This document shows, piece after piece, positions 43,620-52,218 of a DNA stretch of 64,000 nt. The notes under the pieces are model-generated. The model ran no database searches. It had not been told where the DNA came from and saw only the letters and a list, made by a program, of their open reading frames with translations. Positions within the stretch are counted from its first letter, which is position 1. The number at the start of each line of letters is the position of its first letter. Origin of the DNA: Thermoleophilum album (GTDB lineage Bacteria > Actinomycetota > Thermoleophilia > Solirubrobacterales > Thermoleophilaceae). The position numbers were made by a program, and so were the translations under genes. The DNA lies in NCBI RefSeq assembly GCF_028867705.1, contig NZ_CP066171.1, positions 248,001-312,000 of the forward strand, given 5' to 3'.

Positions 43620-44656
43620 GCCGCCCGATCGATGCCGCGCCTGCGGTACTTCCAGAGACAATCATCTCGGCGGGCTACGAGAAGCGTCTCATGGTCACCG
43701 CTGGCCGTGCCAGCCTCGACCTCGGCGCGAAGATCGCCGACCGCCTCGGCGTGCGGCTTACCGACGCCGGTCTCAAGACGTTCTCCGACGGCGAGGTCTA
43801 CTGCCGCTACAAGGAGTCGATCCGCGGCGCCGACCTCTTCATCGTCCAGTCGATCTGCGGCTCCGAGCGCGAGGGCTTGACGGTCAACGATGCGCTCGTC
43901 GAGCTGCTGCTGATGGTCCATGCTGCCAAGCACGCGTCGGCGCACCGCATCGTCGCGGTCTGCCCCTGGTACGGCTACTCGCGCCAGGACAAAAAGTCCG
44001 CCCCGCGCGAGCCGATCTCGGCGCGGCTGGTGGCCGAGACGCTAGAGGTGGCGGGCATCGACCGGATGGTGACGATGGACCTGCATGCCGGGCAGATGCA
44101 AGGCTTCTTCTCGAAACCGGTCGACCACATGACGGCGATGCCGATCCTCGTCCAGTACGTGCAGGACCAGCTTTTGCCGCAGCACGGCGACCTCGTGATC
44201 GTCGCTCCCGACGCCGGCCGAGTTAAGCTCGTGCGCAAGTTCGCCCAGAAGGTCGGTGCTCCGTACGCGCTGCTCGAAAAAGAGCGGCCGGCGCAGCAGG
44301 TCGCCGAGATTGGCCACGTGATCGGCGACGTCAAGGGCAAGGTGGCGGTGATCGTCGACGACATCATCGACACCGGGGGGACGCTCGCGGTTGCCGCCGA
44401 AACCGTGCTCGACGAGGGCGCGCGCGAGGTCTACGCGGTCGCCACCCACGGCATCTTCTCTGGACGTGCCTACGAGATCCTCGGCAACTCGCCGCTGTCG
44501 GGCATCGTCGTCACCGACACCGTGCCGCTCAAGGCGGGAGCGCCACCGCTGATCCGCCAGCTCACCTGCGCCGACATCCTCACCGACACGATCCGGCGGA
44601 TCTTCACCGACGATTCGGTGTCGGAGATCTTCGCCGGCGAGAACCAGCTCTTCTGA
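43616..44656 (+). CDS. prs: ribose-phosphate pyrophosphokinase
   Basis: Makes PRPP from ribose-5-phosphate and ATP for nucleotide, His and Trp synthesis. FSDGEVYCRYKESIRG, the ATP-site CPWYGYSRQDKK, DLHAGQMQGFF, and the PRPP loop VIVDDIIDTGGT are all in order. 346 residues, with an N-terminal extension of about 25. Coupled to glmU through ATGA. The usual next gene (rplY) is 6.9 kb away here. Confidence 0.97.
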   Translation: MSRPIDAAPAVLPETIISAGYEKRLMVTAGRASLDLGAKIADRLGVRLTDAGLKTFSDGEVYCRYKESIRGADLFIVQSICGSEREGLTVNDALVELLLMVHAAKHASAHRIVAVCPWYGYSRQDKKSAPREPISARLVAETLEVAGIDRMVTMDLHAGQMQGFFSKPVDHMTAMPILVQYVQDQLLPQHGDLVIVAPDAGRVKLVRKFAQKVGAPYALLEKERPAQQVAEIGHVIGDVKGKVAVIVDDIIDTGGTLAVAAETVLDEGAREVYAVATHGIFSGRAYEILGNSPLSGIVVTDTVPLKAGAPPLIRQLTCADILTDTIRRIFTDDSVSEIFAGENQLF

Positions 44657-44667
44657 CGCTCGCGACG

Positions 44668-44690
44668 GCGCCGCTGCGCCTCAGCGGCGC
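44668..44690. terminator. bidirectional hairpin between prs and UbiB-like gene
   Basis: GCGCCGCTG (44668-44676) pairs with CAGCGGCGC (44682-44690) around CGCCT, between convergent genes and overlapping the last codon of the minus one. No T-tract. Confidence 0.55.
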
Positions 44691-46087
44691 ACGAGCGGCT
44701 CGCGGCGCGTTCCGCGTGCTTCGAAGTACTCCCACTCCGCTTCGCCGAGCTCGGTCGCGGGCGGGTCGCCGAACCACCACTCGCGCCCGATCCGGTGCCA
44801 GTTGCGGGTAGCGCGGAGCTTGCCGAGCACGGCGAGCACGCCCGTCTCCATGCGCCGGCCGAGCAGCTCGTTGGCTGGGAGGCTTTCGCGGCGCAAAAGG
44901 TCGTAGAAGCCCGAGCGCGGGTCCGACATCGCCGCGATCACACTCATCACGAGCGGCGGATCGATCGTCACTTCGCGGTCTTCGAGGTACCAGCCGGCAA
45001 CCGCGCGCACATGCTCCATCAGCCGTTCGGCATCGACCTTGCGCGGGTTGCGCAGAAAACCGAGCTCGTGGAGGGCGCGCCGGGCACGTTCGGGGTCGCC
45101 GGCGACGACAGCGTCGAGCGCCGCGACCTCGAGCTGGATCTGCTCGCGGTCGAGCTGTTTGGTCATACCGAAGTCGAGGAAGGCGACGCGACCGTCGTCC
45201 ATCAGCAGGTAGTTGCCGGGATGGGCGTCGGCGTTGAACTGCTGCAGGTGGTAGATCGAGCCGTAGTGGTAGCGGTAGACGATCTCGCCGAAACGGTCGC
45301 GTTCGGGCTGGGGGAGGGTGCGGACGTGCTCGAAGTCGTGCCCGTCGACCCACTCGGTCACCAGCACCAGGCGTCGTGACAGCCGCGTGACGACGTCGGG
45401 CACGTAGATGAACGGGTGGCCGCGGTAGGCGCGCGCGAAGGTGCGCTGGCGTTGCGCCTCGAGCTCGTAGTCAAGCTCCTCTTCGACGCGCTCGCGCAGC
45501 TCGCGCGCCACCGCACGGGCGTCGAGGCCGGGCGCTATCGCCTTCGCGAAACGCAGCACGACACCGGCGTTCTGCAGGTCGGCGCGAAGCGCCTCGGCGA
45601 TCCCCGGGTACTGGACCTTGACAGCGACGCGCCGACCGTCGTGAAGCAGCGCACGGTGGACCTGGCCGATCGAGGCGGCGGCCGCTGCCTCCTCCTCGAT
45701 CTCAGCGAACGCCTCGGCGAGCGGCATCTCGAGCTCGCGCTCGATCACCTTCCGCACCTTGCGCCACGGGAGCGCAGGTGCGTGGGCGCGCAGCTGCGCG
45801 AGCTTGCGCTGGTAGAGGTCGGCGTACTGGGGCGGCAGGAACTCGGTGTCGATGAACGACGCCAGCTGGCCGAGCTTGAGCGCGGCACCCTTCATCCGCC
45901 CGAGGGTCTCGACCATCCGCTCGGCCGCCTCCTCGTGGAGCTCCTCGAGCGCGCGCTCGGCCTCGCTGCGGCTACGGGTCAGGTTGCGCGCCCGCGTCGA
46001 GGCGTAGCGTGCGCCCTCGCGACCGAGCACCGACCCCACCGCCACCGTGCGGCGCAGGCGTCCACGGGGAAGTTCGTCTTTCGCCAC
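44681..46087 (-). CDS. ABC1/AarF (UbiB-like) atypical kinase
   Basis: 468 residues. Family elements: KGAALKLGQLASF (KxGQ), the alanine-rich loop AAAASIGQVH in place of a Gly-rich loop, VKVQYPG (nucleotide lysine), FNADAHPGNYLL (catalytic loop) and FLDFGMTK (DFG). UbiB-type proteins aid extraction or synthesis of quinones and other prenyl lipids through ATPase activity. No quinone gene is nearby. GTG 46087 is supported by TACGCT seven bases upstream on minus. Confidence 0.92.
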   Translation of the reverse strand: MAKDELPRGRLRRTVAVGSVLGREGARYASTRARNLTRSRSEAERALEELHEEAAERMVETLGRMKGAALKLGQLASFIDTEFLPPQYADLYQRKLAQLRAHAPALPWRKVRKVIERELEMPLAEAFAEIEEEAAAAASIGQVHRALLHDGRRVAVKVQYPGIAEALRADLQNAGVVLRFAKAIAPGLDARAVARELRERVEEELDYELEAQRQRTFARAYRGHPFIYVPDVVTRLSRRLVLVTEWVDGHDFEHVRTLPQPERDRFGEIVYRYHYGSIYHLQQFNADAHPGNYLLMDDGRVAFLDFGMTKQLDREQIQLEVAALDAVVAGDPERARRALHELGFLRNPRKVDAERLMEHVRAVAGWYLEDREVTIDPPLVMSVIAAMSDPRSGFYDLLRRESLPANELLGRRMETGVLAVLGKLRATRNWHRIGREWWFGDPPATELGEAEWEYFEARGTRREPLVRR

Positions 46088-46094
46088 CGCTGCA

Positions 46095-46100
46095 AGCGTA
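46095..46100 (-). promoter_or_regulatory. -10 box of UbiB-like gene, leaderless geometry
   Basis: Reads TACGCT on the minus strand, seven bases before GTG 46087. Confidence 0.45.
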
Positions 46101-46119
46101 GGCGCCCGCGCCCTTCAAG

Positions 46120-47004
46120 TTGCGAACTGTCGCTCCGACTAACGGGGCGCCTGCCTCCGCCGACGGACGAGCCATGCAAGCGCGAGCTGCCACCACCACC
46201 CCTACGCACTTCGAGCCGTTAGCGGTGCCGGACGCTGGCCCCGAGCGCCACGACGAGCGCGCGCATCTCGACGCGATCGCCGCCCGCTTCTCGAGCCACG
46301 ACGGTTTCAACGCCCGGCTCGTCGACTTCCGCTTCGAGACACTCGAGCCGTGGCTCGCGGGTGCCGAGCGGGTGCTCGAGCTGGGGTGCGCCGACGGTCG
46401 CATGACGGAACGGTTGGCGCGGTGCGTGCGCCACCTAACCGCGGTCGACGGTTCGAGCGAACAGGTCCGGCGGCTGCGCGCGCGTCTGCCCGCGGTCGAG
46501 GTGGTGCACGCGCTGTTCGAGGAGTACGTCCCGTCGCAGCGCTTCGACCGTGTCGTGCTCGCCCACGTGCTTGAACACGTGCGCGACCCGGTCGCGCTGC
46601 TGCGCCGGGCCGCCTCCTTCGCCGAGCCCGGAGGTCTGCTCCTCATCACCGTGCCGAACGCCGACTCGTTGCACCGCCAGGCGGGGGTCGCGATGGGTCT
46701 GATCGGGGCCGTGACCGACCTCGACGAACAGGATCGTCGGATCGGCCATCGCCGCGTGTACACGCGCACCGCGCTGCTCGCCGACGTCGCCGCTAGCGGT
46801 CTCGCTGTCGAACATGTCGGCGGCGTGTTCTTGAAGCCCCTTCCGAACAGCGCGATCGAGCGTTACTGGAGCGACGAGCTGATCCGCGCCTACTTCGAGC
46901 TCGGCCGCCGTTACCCCGAAATCGCCGCCGAGATCGTCGTCGTCGCCCGCGTGCCCCAAGCGACCGAGACGGGCACGCCGGAGCCAGGAGCGGCTGAAGC
47001 GTGA
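46120..47004 (+). CDS. class I SAM-dependent methyltransferase
   Basis: 294 residues from TTG 46120, or about 276 from ATG 46174; neither has a clear signal. The Rossmann SAM motifs are VLELGCADGRMTERLA (motif I), LTAVDGSSEQV and FDRVVLAHVLEHVRDP (motif IV/post-II). The C-terminal RYPEIAAEIVVVARVP resembles methyltransferases of glycan and natural-product loci. It is the first gene of a five-gene unit, overlapping the next by GTGA. Acceptor unknown. Confidence 0.85.
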   Translation: MRTVAPTNGAPASADGRAMQARAATTTPTHFEPLAVPDAGPERHDERAHLDAIAARFSSHDGFNARLVDFRFETLEPWLAGAERVLELGCADGRMTERLARCVRHLTAVDGSSEQVRRLRARLPAVEVVHALFEEYVPSQRFDRVVLAHVLEHVRDPVALLRRAASFAEPGGLLLITVPNADSLHRQAGVAMGLIGAVTDLDEQDRRIGHRRVYTRTALLADVAASGLAVEHVGGVFLKPLPNSAIERYWSDELIRAYFELGRRYPEIAAEIVVVARVPQATETGTPEPGAAEA

Positions 47005-48059
47005 GCGGGCGGTGCGGCAAAAGGGGCCGGCGGGTGCGTGTCGGCGTCGCCGGCGCCGGTGCGATGGGCGCCAACCACGCCCGCGCGCTCAACTCCCTGC
47101 CGCATCTCTGCGAGCTCGTTGCGGTCTACGACCCCGACCACGCGCGTGCCCAGGCGGTGGCGGCGCGAACCACCGCCCGCGTCTGCTCTTCGCTCGAGGA
47201 GCTGATCGAGCGCGTCGACGCCGTCTGTATCGCCTCGCCGAGCAGCTGTCACCCGCAGCAGGTGGCGCTCGCGCTCGCCGCCGGTCGCGACGTCTTCGTC
47301 GAGAAGCCGTTGGCGCTCGAGGCAGCCGCGGCGCGCTCGCTCCGCGACGACGTCGTGCGCGGCAGCGACCGCATCGTTCAGGTCGGCCACATCGAGCACT
47401 TCAACCCAGCCGTGCGCGAGCTGCGTAAGCTCGCCGCTGGCGAACAGCTCGTCGCAGTCGAGATGCAGCGCCTCAGCCCGTGGCACGGTCGGATCGCCGA
47501 CGCCGACGTGATCCAGGACCTGATGCTGCACGATGTGCACGTGCTCCTCACCCTCGCCCGGGCGCCGATCGCCGGCCTGGCCGCGTTCGCCAGACACGTG
47601 CGCAGCGCCGATCGCAGCGCCGACCACGCCGTCGCGACCGTGGCCTTCGCCGACGGCTTGATCGCGGCGCTGTCGGCGAGCCGGGTCACCGAGGAGAAGG
47701 TGCGCCGTCTGGCGGTCACGAGCGAGCACGCCTACATCACGCTCGACTACGTGCGGCGGACGATCGAAATCTGTCGCTCGACGAGCCTCCACGCTGACGC
47801 GCGCGACCAGCGCAGCTACCGGCAAGAAAGCGTCGTCGAGCGGGTGTTCGTGCCGCCCGAAGAGCCACTCGTCGCCCAGCTGCGCGCCTTTCTCGAATGC
47901 GTGCGCGAGCGTCGCCCGCCCGAGGTCGATGTCGACGACGCCGTGCGCTGTCTCGAAGTGGTCGAGGCTCTTCGCCGCAGCGCCGGGCTGGTGCCCGGCG
48001 AGCGCGGGGAACGACCTGTCGCTGCCACGGCGAGCGTGCTGGCGGGGGTGGCCGTGTGA
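47001..48059 (+). CDS. Gfo/Idh/MocA-family oxidoreductase
   Basis: 352 residues. The N-terminal Rossmann GVAGAGAMGANHARAL binds NAD(P); VFVEKPLAL carries the family EKP lysine; IVQVGHIEHFNPAV begins the C-terminal beta-sheet dimer domain. Relatives oxidise or epimerise sugars, often nucleotide sugars or inositols. The GTGA overlaps on both sides tie it to the methyltransferase and the ATP-grasp enzyme. Substrate unknown; a sugar or sugar acid is likely. Confidence 0.88.
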   Translation: MSGRCGKRGRRVRVGVAGAGAMGANHARALNSLPHLCELVAVYDPDHARAQAVAARTTARVCSSLEELIERVDAVCIASPSSCHPQQVALALAAGRDVFVEKPLALEAAAARSLRDDVVRGSDRIVQVGHIEHFNPAVRELRKLAAGEQLVAVEMQRLSPWHGRIADADVIQDLMLHDVHVLLTLARAPIAGLAAFARHVRSADRSADHAVATVAFADGLIAALSASRVTEEKVRRLAVTSEHAYITLDYVRRTIEICRSTSLHADARDQRSYRQESVVERVFVPPEEPLVAQLRAFLECVRERRPPEVDVDDAVRCLEVVEALRRSAGLVPGERGERPVAATASVLAGVAV

Positions 48060-49222
48060 GACGGGTGCTCGTGACCGGTGTGGGCGGTCCCGCCGGCGTC
48101 AACTTCGTGCGCTCGCTGCGTGCCGCGGCGGACGACTACTACATCGTCGGCACCGACACCAACCGTCACCATCTCGAGTGGCCGGAGGTCGACGCCGCCT
48201 ACGTGGCACCCCGCTGCGACGATCCCGCCTACCCCGAGTTCTTGTGCGAGCTGGTCGCGCGCGAGGGGATCGAGTTCGTCCATCCCCAGCCCGATCCCGA
48301 GGTGCGAGCGGTGTCGGAGCTGCGCGACCGCATCCCCGCCCGCGTCTTTCTGCCCGACCGCGAGACCGTTCGCATCTGTCAGGACAAGCGCCGCTCGGGC
48401 GAGCTGTGGCAGCGCGCCGGTGTCCACACCGCGCCCTCGCTCGCAGTGCGCGACCGTGCCGATCTCGAGCGAGCTGCCGAAACGCTCGGGCTGCCGTTCT
48501 GGCTGCGCGCAAGCGGCGGGGCCGGCGGGCTCGCGGCCACGCCGGTCGCCGCTGTCGAGGCGGGCTGGCACTGGTTGCGCTACTGGCAGCTCACGCGCCC
48601 CGGGCTCGAGTTCGTGGCGCAAGAGCTGCTCCCGGGCGCGAACTTCGCCTTCACCTCGCTTTGGCGCGACGGCGAGCTGGTCTGCGCACAGCTGCGGGAG
48701 CGGCTCGAGTACATCTACCCGCACCTCACGCCGTCCGGTGTGACGGGAACGCCGGCGGTCGCGGTGACGCGCGACCGTCCCGATGTCGAAGAGATCGCGC
48801 TGCGCGCGGTGCGCGCGGTCGACCGGCACGCCAACGGTGTCTTCTGCGTCGACCTCAAAGAGGACGCGGATGGTGTAGCGCGACCGACCGAGATCAACTG
48901 CGGCCGCTTTTTCACGACGAGCTACTTCTTCACCGCCGCCGGCCTCAACATCCCCGACCTCTACGTACGGTTGGGGTTCGGTGAGGACCCGCGCCCGGGC
49001 GAGATCGGGCGGTTGCGGGAAGGGCTTTTGTGGATCCGCCACATCGACTGCCCGGCGGTGCTCGCCGACGAGCACGAGCTCGCGAGCACGGGGTACCTCG
49101 GCGCGCGGGTGGACGGGCCCGCAAGCCGTCGCAGTGCCGAAGGTGTGTCGCCCGCCGTCGACGGCGACACGGATCCACCTGCCCGAGCGGCTGCACCGGT
49201 GGCAGGAGGTGCCGAGGCGTGA
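48056..49222 (+). CDS. ATP-grasp carboxylate-amine ligase-like protein
   Basis: 388 residues. The N-terminal pre-grasp Rossmann-like fold begins VLVTGVGGPAGVNFVRSL, as in carbamoyl-phosphate-synthase-like ATP-grasp proteins of surface-glycan and peptide loci. QDKRRSGELWQRAGV starts the ATP-grasp core, WLRASGGAGG resembles the nucleotide loop, and DLKEDADG with TEINCGRFF gives the metal-binding acid/Asn region. It should join a carboxylate to an amine via an acyl phosphate; the partners are unknown. GTG 48056 lies in the preceding stop, and the end overlaps the HAD gene. An acidic Ala-rich tail is present. Confidence 0.82.
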   Translation: MRRVLVTGVGGPAGVNFVRSLRAAADDYYIVGTDTNRHHLEWPEVDAAYVAPRCDDPAYPEFLCELVAREGIEFVHPQPDPEVRAVSELRDRIPARVFLPDRETVRICQDKRRSGELWQRAGVHTAPSLAVRDRADLERAAETLGLPFWLRASGGAGGLAATPVAAVEAGWHWLRYWQLTRPGLEFVAQELLPGANFAFTSLWRDGELVCAQLRERLEYIYPHLTPSGVTGTPAVAVTRDRPDVEEIALRAVRAVDRHANGVFCVDLKEDADGVARPTEINCGRFFTTSYFFTAAGLNIPDLYVRLGFGEDPRPGEIGRLREGLLWIRHIDCPAVLADEHELASTGYLGARVDGPASRRSAEGVSPAVDGDTDPPARAAAPVAGGAEA

Positions 49223-49824
49223 CGCGCGCCGGAGGCGAGGCCTTGCCGGACGGCACCGAGCTGGTGGTGCTCGACCTCGACGGAACGCTCGCGCGGCTCG
49301 ACATCGACTGGGCCCAGCTGCGAAAGCTCGCCAACGAGCGTGGCCGCGCGCTGTTGGGAGCGGCAGCACCGGTCGGCGTCCTCGCGACACTTCGCGCGCT
49401 CGCAGCCCGCGGTCACCGCGCAGTGGCGCGCGAGCTGGAAGCGGTCGTCGCCGAGCGCGAGCGCGCCGCCGCCGCGCGCTGCGAGTTGAACGCGGCTCTT
49501 TGTGCTTGGCTCGAGCGCGAAGCGGCGGGATTGCCGCTGGCCGTTCTGACGCTCAACGACGCTGCAGCGGCGCGGACCGCGCTCGCGCGCGCCGGACTCG
49601 AGGATCGCGTGGTGGCGGTCGTGGGCCGCGGCGACGCGCCGCCGAAACCCGACCCGACGGGGCTGTTTGCGATCGTCGACAGCGTCGGCTCGCGGCCGGA
49701 GCGTGTGCTGCTGATCGGCGACTCCGAGGTCGATGCCGAGTGCGCGTTCGCCGCTGGCGCTCGCTTCCGCTGGGTCGACGAGATCGGCTGTGCTTGGACG
49801 TGCGGCGACCTGTTGCGCGCGTGA
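49219..49824 (+). CDS. HAD-family hydrolase
   Basis: 201 residues. Motif I is VLDLDGTLARLD (nucleophile Asp), motif II is the serine/threonine in LPLAVLTLND, a Lys lies in PPKPDPTGLF, and LLIGDSEVDAECA supplies the acidic motif. A small helical cap is inserted after motif I. Likely a phosphatase on a small phosphorylated metabolite, perhaps a sugar phosphate of the same pathway. GTGA overlap with the ATP-grasp gene; the GT2 gene follows three bases later. Confidence 0.85.
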   Translation: MTRAGGEALPDGTELVVLDLDGTLARLDIDWAQLRKLANERGRALLGAAAPVGVLATLRALAARGHRAVARELEAVVAERERAAAARCELNAALCAWLEREAAGLPLAVLTLNDAAAARTALARAGLEDRVVAVVGRGDAPPKPDPTGLFAIVDSVGSRPERVLLIGDSEVDAECAFAAGARFRWVDEIGCAWTCGDLLRA

Positions 49825-49827
49825 GCG

Positions 49828-51513
49828 ATGAGCGCGGCTTTCCACCGAGCGGGGATAGACGGCCGCAGCGAACGCCCGGGGCCGGGCGGGGGAACAGGTT
49901 CGGGTGCAGGTGCAGGTGCAGGTGCAGGTGCAGGTGTGGGCGCGCTACCCAAGATCAGCTGTTTGATCGTCACCTACTCCTTCGAGCGCTTCATCGTGCG
50001 CGCGATCGAGAGCGCGCTCGCTCAGGACTATCCGCGCGAGCTGCTTCAGATCGTCGTCGTCGACGACGGGTCGCCCGATCGCACCCCCGAGCTCGTGCGT
50101 CCCTACAGCGACCGCGTGCGTTACGTGCGCCAGCCGAACCGCGGCTTGGTAGCCGCCTTCAATCGCGGCCTGCGCGAGATCGACGGCGACGTTTTGATGC
50201 TCCTGTCGGGCGACGACGAGTGGCCGCCGTCGCGTGCCCGGCTGCACGCCGAGTTCCTCTCCCGCCATCCCGAGGTCGGCCTCGTCTACGGCGACATGGA
50301 GGTGATCGATGCCGACGGGGCGACGATCGAGCCGTCGTTCTGGCGGGCGACCGGGCACGTGCCGCAGCGGGGTGATGTGCTCGGCCGGCTGTTGCGCGGC
50401 AACTTCATCTCCGGCGGCGCGATGTCGGTGCGGATGAGCCTCGCCGACCGCTTCGCGCCGCTGCCCGCCGACTGCGCTTGGGAAGACTGGTGGATCGCGA
50501 CGCGCGTCGCCGCGGTCGCCGCAGTCGACTACACGCCGCAGTGCGTCTACCGCTACCGCTGGCACGGCAACAACATGAATCTCGGTGCGCGCGGCCGCCG
50601 CTTCGCCGAGCTCTTGGTGCGCGAGTTGCCCTTCCGGCGCCGGCTCCTCGCAGAGGTCGAGCTCGAACGGTTGGCTGCCGAGGACGTTTACGCCGGCGCG
50701 GTAGCGCTCGTGCGTTCGCTGGCGGTGGCAAGCGAGCGCACGTCGACACCAGCGACCGAGCTCGCGCCCGTTACCGAAGCTGACCGCGAGCGCGCCGGCG
50801 AGCGTCTCGAGCGCGCCCGCGCGGCGCTTGCCGCCGGCGCGTGGCTCGACGCGCTTGCCGACACGACGCGCGCGCTCGCTGCCGACCCGCACGACCCAAG
50901 CGCCGTCGCGCTGCTCGAGCGGTGCGCGCAAGCGCTCGGCCTGGTAACACAGGCGAGCGTGCCCGCCTCCGCCGCCAGCGGCGCCGCGGCCCAGCGGCCC
51001 GCGCCGCTCGGCGATGACGTGCGCGCAGTCGTCCTGCTCGCCGACGGGCGCGAGCTCGCGGCCGCGCCCGAGCTGATCGCTGCCTACGCCCGTGTCGTCG
51101 GCGACGACGATCCAGTCACGCTCGTGATCGCGCTGCCGCCCGACGACGGCGCGGTGGTGGCGGCGCTCGAACGTGCTGTGTCGGCGGCCGGGGCCGACGG
51201 GCCCGGCAGCCCCGACCTTCTGGCGCTGCCACTGCCGGACGATGGCTGGGAGACGCTGGCGGCGTCGGCGCACGGCTTCTACGGGCCACGGCCGTCGGCG
51301 GCGGCGCTCGCCGGGCTGCCCGCAGTCGCGCCCGCCGAGCTCGCTGCTTTCCTTGCGCGTGTCGTCGAGCGCCGGAAGCGGGCGCAAGACACGGCGGGCG
51401 CAGCCGCCCCCACGCCCAGTGCGGGCACAGTCACCGACGGGCGGCGGGCGGGCACAGCCACCGACCGCCACCGGGCGAACACAGCTACCGCCGCCCGTAC
51501 CGCAACCGCTTGA
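49828..51513 (+). CDS. GT2-family glycosyltransferase with extended C-terminus
   Basis: 561 residues. The first 45 are Gly/Ala-rich, encoded in part by a hexanucleotide repeat. The GT-A domain spans about 46-275: KISCLIVTYSFERFI, VVVDDGSPDRTPELV, LSGDDEW (DxD metal motif) and GLVYGDMEV. A helical, TPR-like stretch follows at about 310-370, then an Ala/Asp region and a low-complexity tail with repeated T-A-T units. It probably adds sugar to a lipid- or protein-linked acceptor. Last gene of the five-gene unit. Donor and acceptor unknown. Confidence 0.85.
   Translation: MSAAFHRAGIDGRSERPGPGGGTGSGAGAGAGAGAGVGALPKISCLIVTYSFERFIVRAIESALAQDYPRELLQIVVVDDGSPDRTPELVRPYSDRVRYVRQPNRGLVAAFNRGLREIDGDVLMLLSGDDEWPPSRARLHAEFLSRHPEVGLVYGDMEVIDADGATIEPSFWRATGHVPQRGDVLGRLLRGNFISGGAMSVRMSLADRFAPLPADCAWEDWWIATRVAAVAAVDYTPQCVYRYRWHGNNMNLGARGRRFAELLVRELPFRRRLLAEVELERLAAEDVYAGAVALVRSLAVASERTSTPATELAPVTEADRERAGERLERARAALAAGAWLDALADTTRALAADPHDPSAVALLERCAQALGLVTQASVPASAASGAAAQRPAPLGDDVRAVVLLADGRELAAAPELIAAYARVVGDDDPVTLVIALPPDDGAVVAALERAVSAAGADGPGSPDLLALPLPDDGWETLAASAHGFYGPRPSAAALAGLPAVAPAELAAFLARVVERRKRAQDTAGAAAPTPSAGTVTDGRRAGTATDRHRANTATAARTATA
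49903..49936 (+). repeat. hexanucleotide tandem repeat GGTGCA x5 in GT2 gene
   Basis: Five perfect copies (49903-49932) and a partial sixth. Encodes a Gly-Ala run; copy-number change would alter the N-terminal length without a frameshift. Confidence 0.9.
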
Positions 51514-51549
51514 GCCGCCGGCCGGGGCGCGGCGACGCCGTTTTGGCGC

Positions 51550-51555
51550 TACACT
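51550..51555 (+). promoter_or_regulatory. -10 box of rplY, leaderless geometry
   Basis: TACACT ends nine bases before GTG 51565. Confidence 0.5.
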
Positions 51556-51564
51556 CGCGCGCTC

Positions 51565-52218
51565 GTGGCAGGAGCCCAACGACCGCTGCTGGAAGTCGAG
51601 GAGCGCGCCGAGCTCGGCTCGCGCGCCGCCCGTCGCCTGCGCCGCGCCGGCCTGATTCCCGGCGTCATCTACGGCGCCGGGCACGAGCCGCTGCCCTTCA
51701 AGGTTCCGGCGGGCCGTCTGCGGCAGGTGCTCGCCGAGGGTGCCACCGTCATCGACGTCAAGGTCGGGAGCGGCAAGCCGGCGCCGGCGGTCGTCAAGGA
51801 GCAGCAGCTCGATCCCGTGCGCGACGTGGTCATCCACGTCGATCTGCAGCAGGTGCGGCTCGACGAGCGGGTCACCGCGGTCGTGCCGCTCGAGCTCGCC
51901 GGCGGCGACGACGCGCCGGGCGTCCGCCAGGGCGGCGTGCTCGACCACGTGCTCTGGGAGGTCGAGATCGAGGCGCTCGCCAGCGACCTGCCCGAGAAGA
52001 TCCTCGCCGACGTGTCGCGGCTCGAGCTCGGTTCGACGCTCACACTGGGCGAGGTCGAGCCGCCCGCGGGCGTGACGATCCTCGGCGATCCCGACGACGT
52101 GGTCGCGACGATCGTCCCGCCGACGCGCGAGGATGAGGGCGAGGCCGGCGCCGAAGAGGAGCCGGAGGTCGCCGGCCGCGGCGACTCCCAGGGCGAAGGG
52201 GAGGGCGAGAGCTCCTGA
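51565..52218 (+). CDS. rplY: 50S ribosomal protein L25 / general stress protein CTC
   Basis: Binds 5S rRNA in the large subunit. The N-terminal L25 domain (about 1-93) has GSRAARRLRRAGLIPGVIYG; the C-terminal TL5/CTC beta domain (about 95-190) has EVEIEALASDLPE. The Glu/Gly/Ser acidic tail is common in the long form. 217 residues. It is the first gene of the rplY-pth pair and overlaps pth by a CTGA. Confidence 0.95.
   Translation: MAGAQRPLLEVEERAELGSRAARRLRRAGLIPGVIYGAGHEPLPFKVPAGRLRQVLAEGATVIDVKVGSGKPAPAVVKEQQLDPVRDVVIHVDLQQVRLDERVTAVVPLELAGGDDAPGVRQGGVLDHVLWEVEIEALASDLPEKILADVSRLELGSTLTLGEVEPPAGVTILGDPDDVVATIVPPTREDEGEAGAEEEPEVAGRGDSQGEGEGESS

Noticed and set aside
49903-49936. Short tandem repeat as a CRISPR array
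   Set aside because: Units are six bases with no spacers and lie in a glycosyltransferase coding frame.
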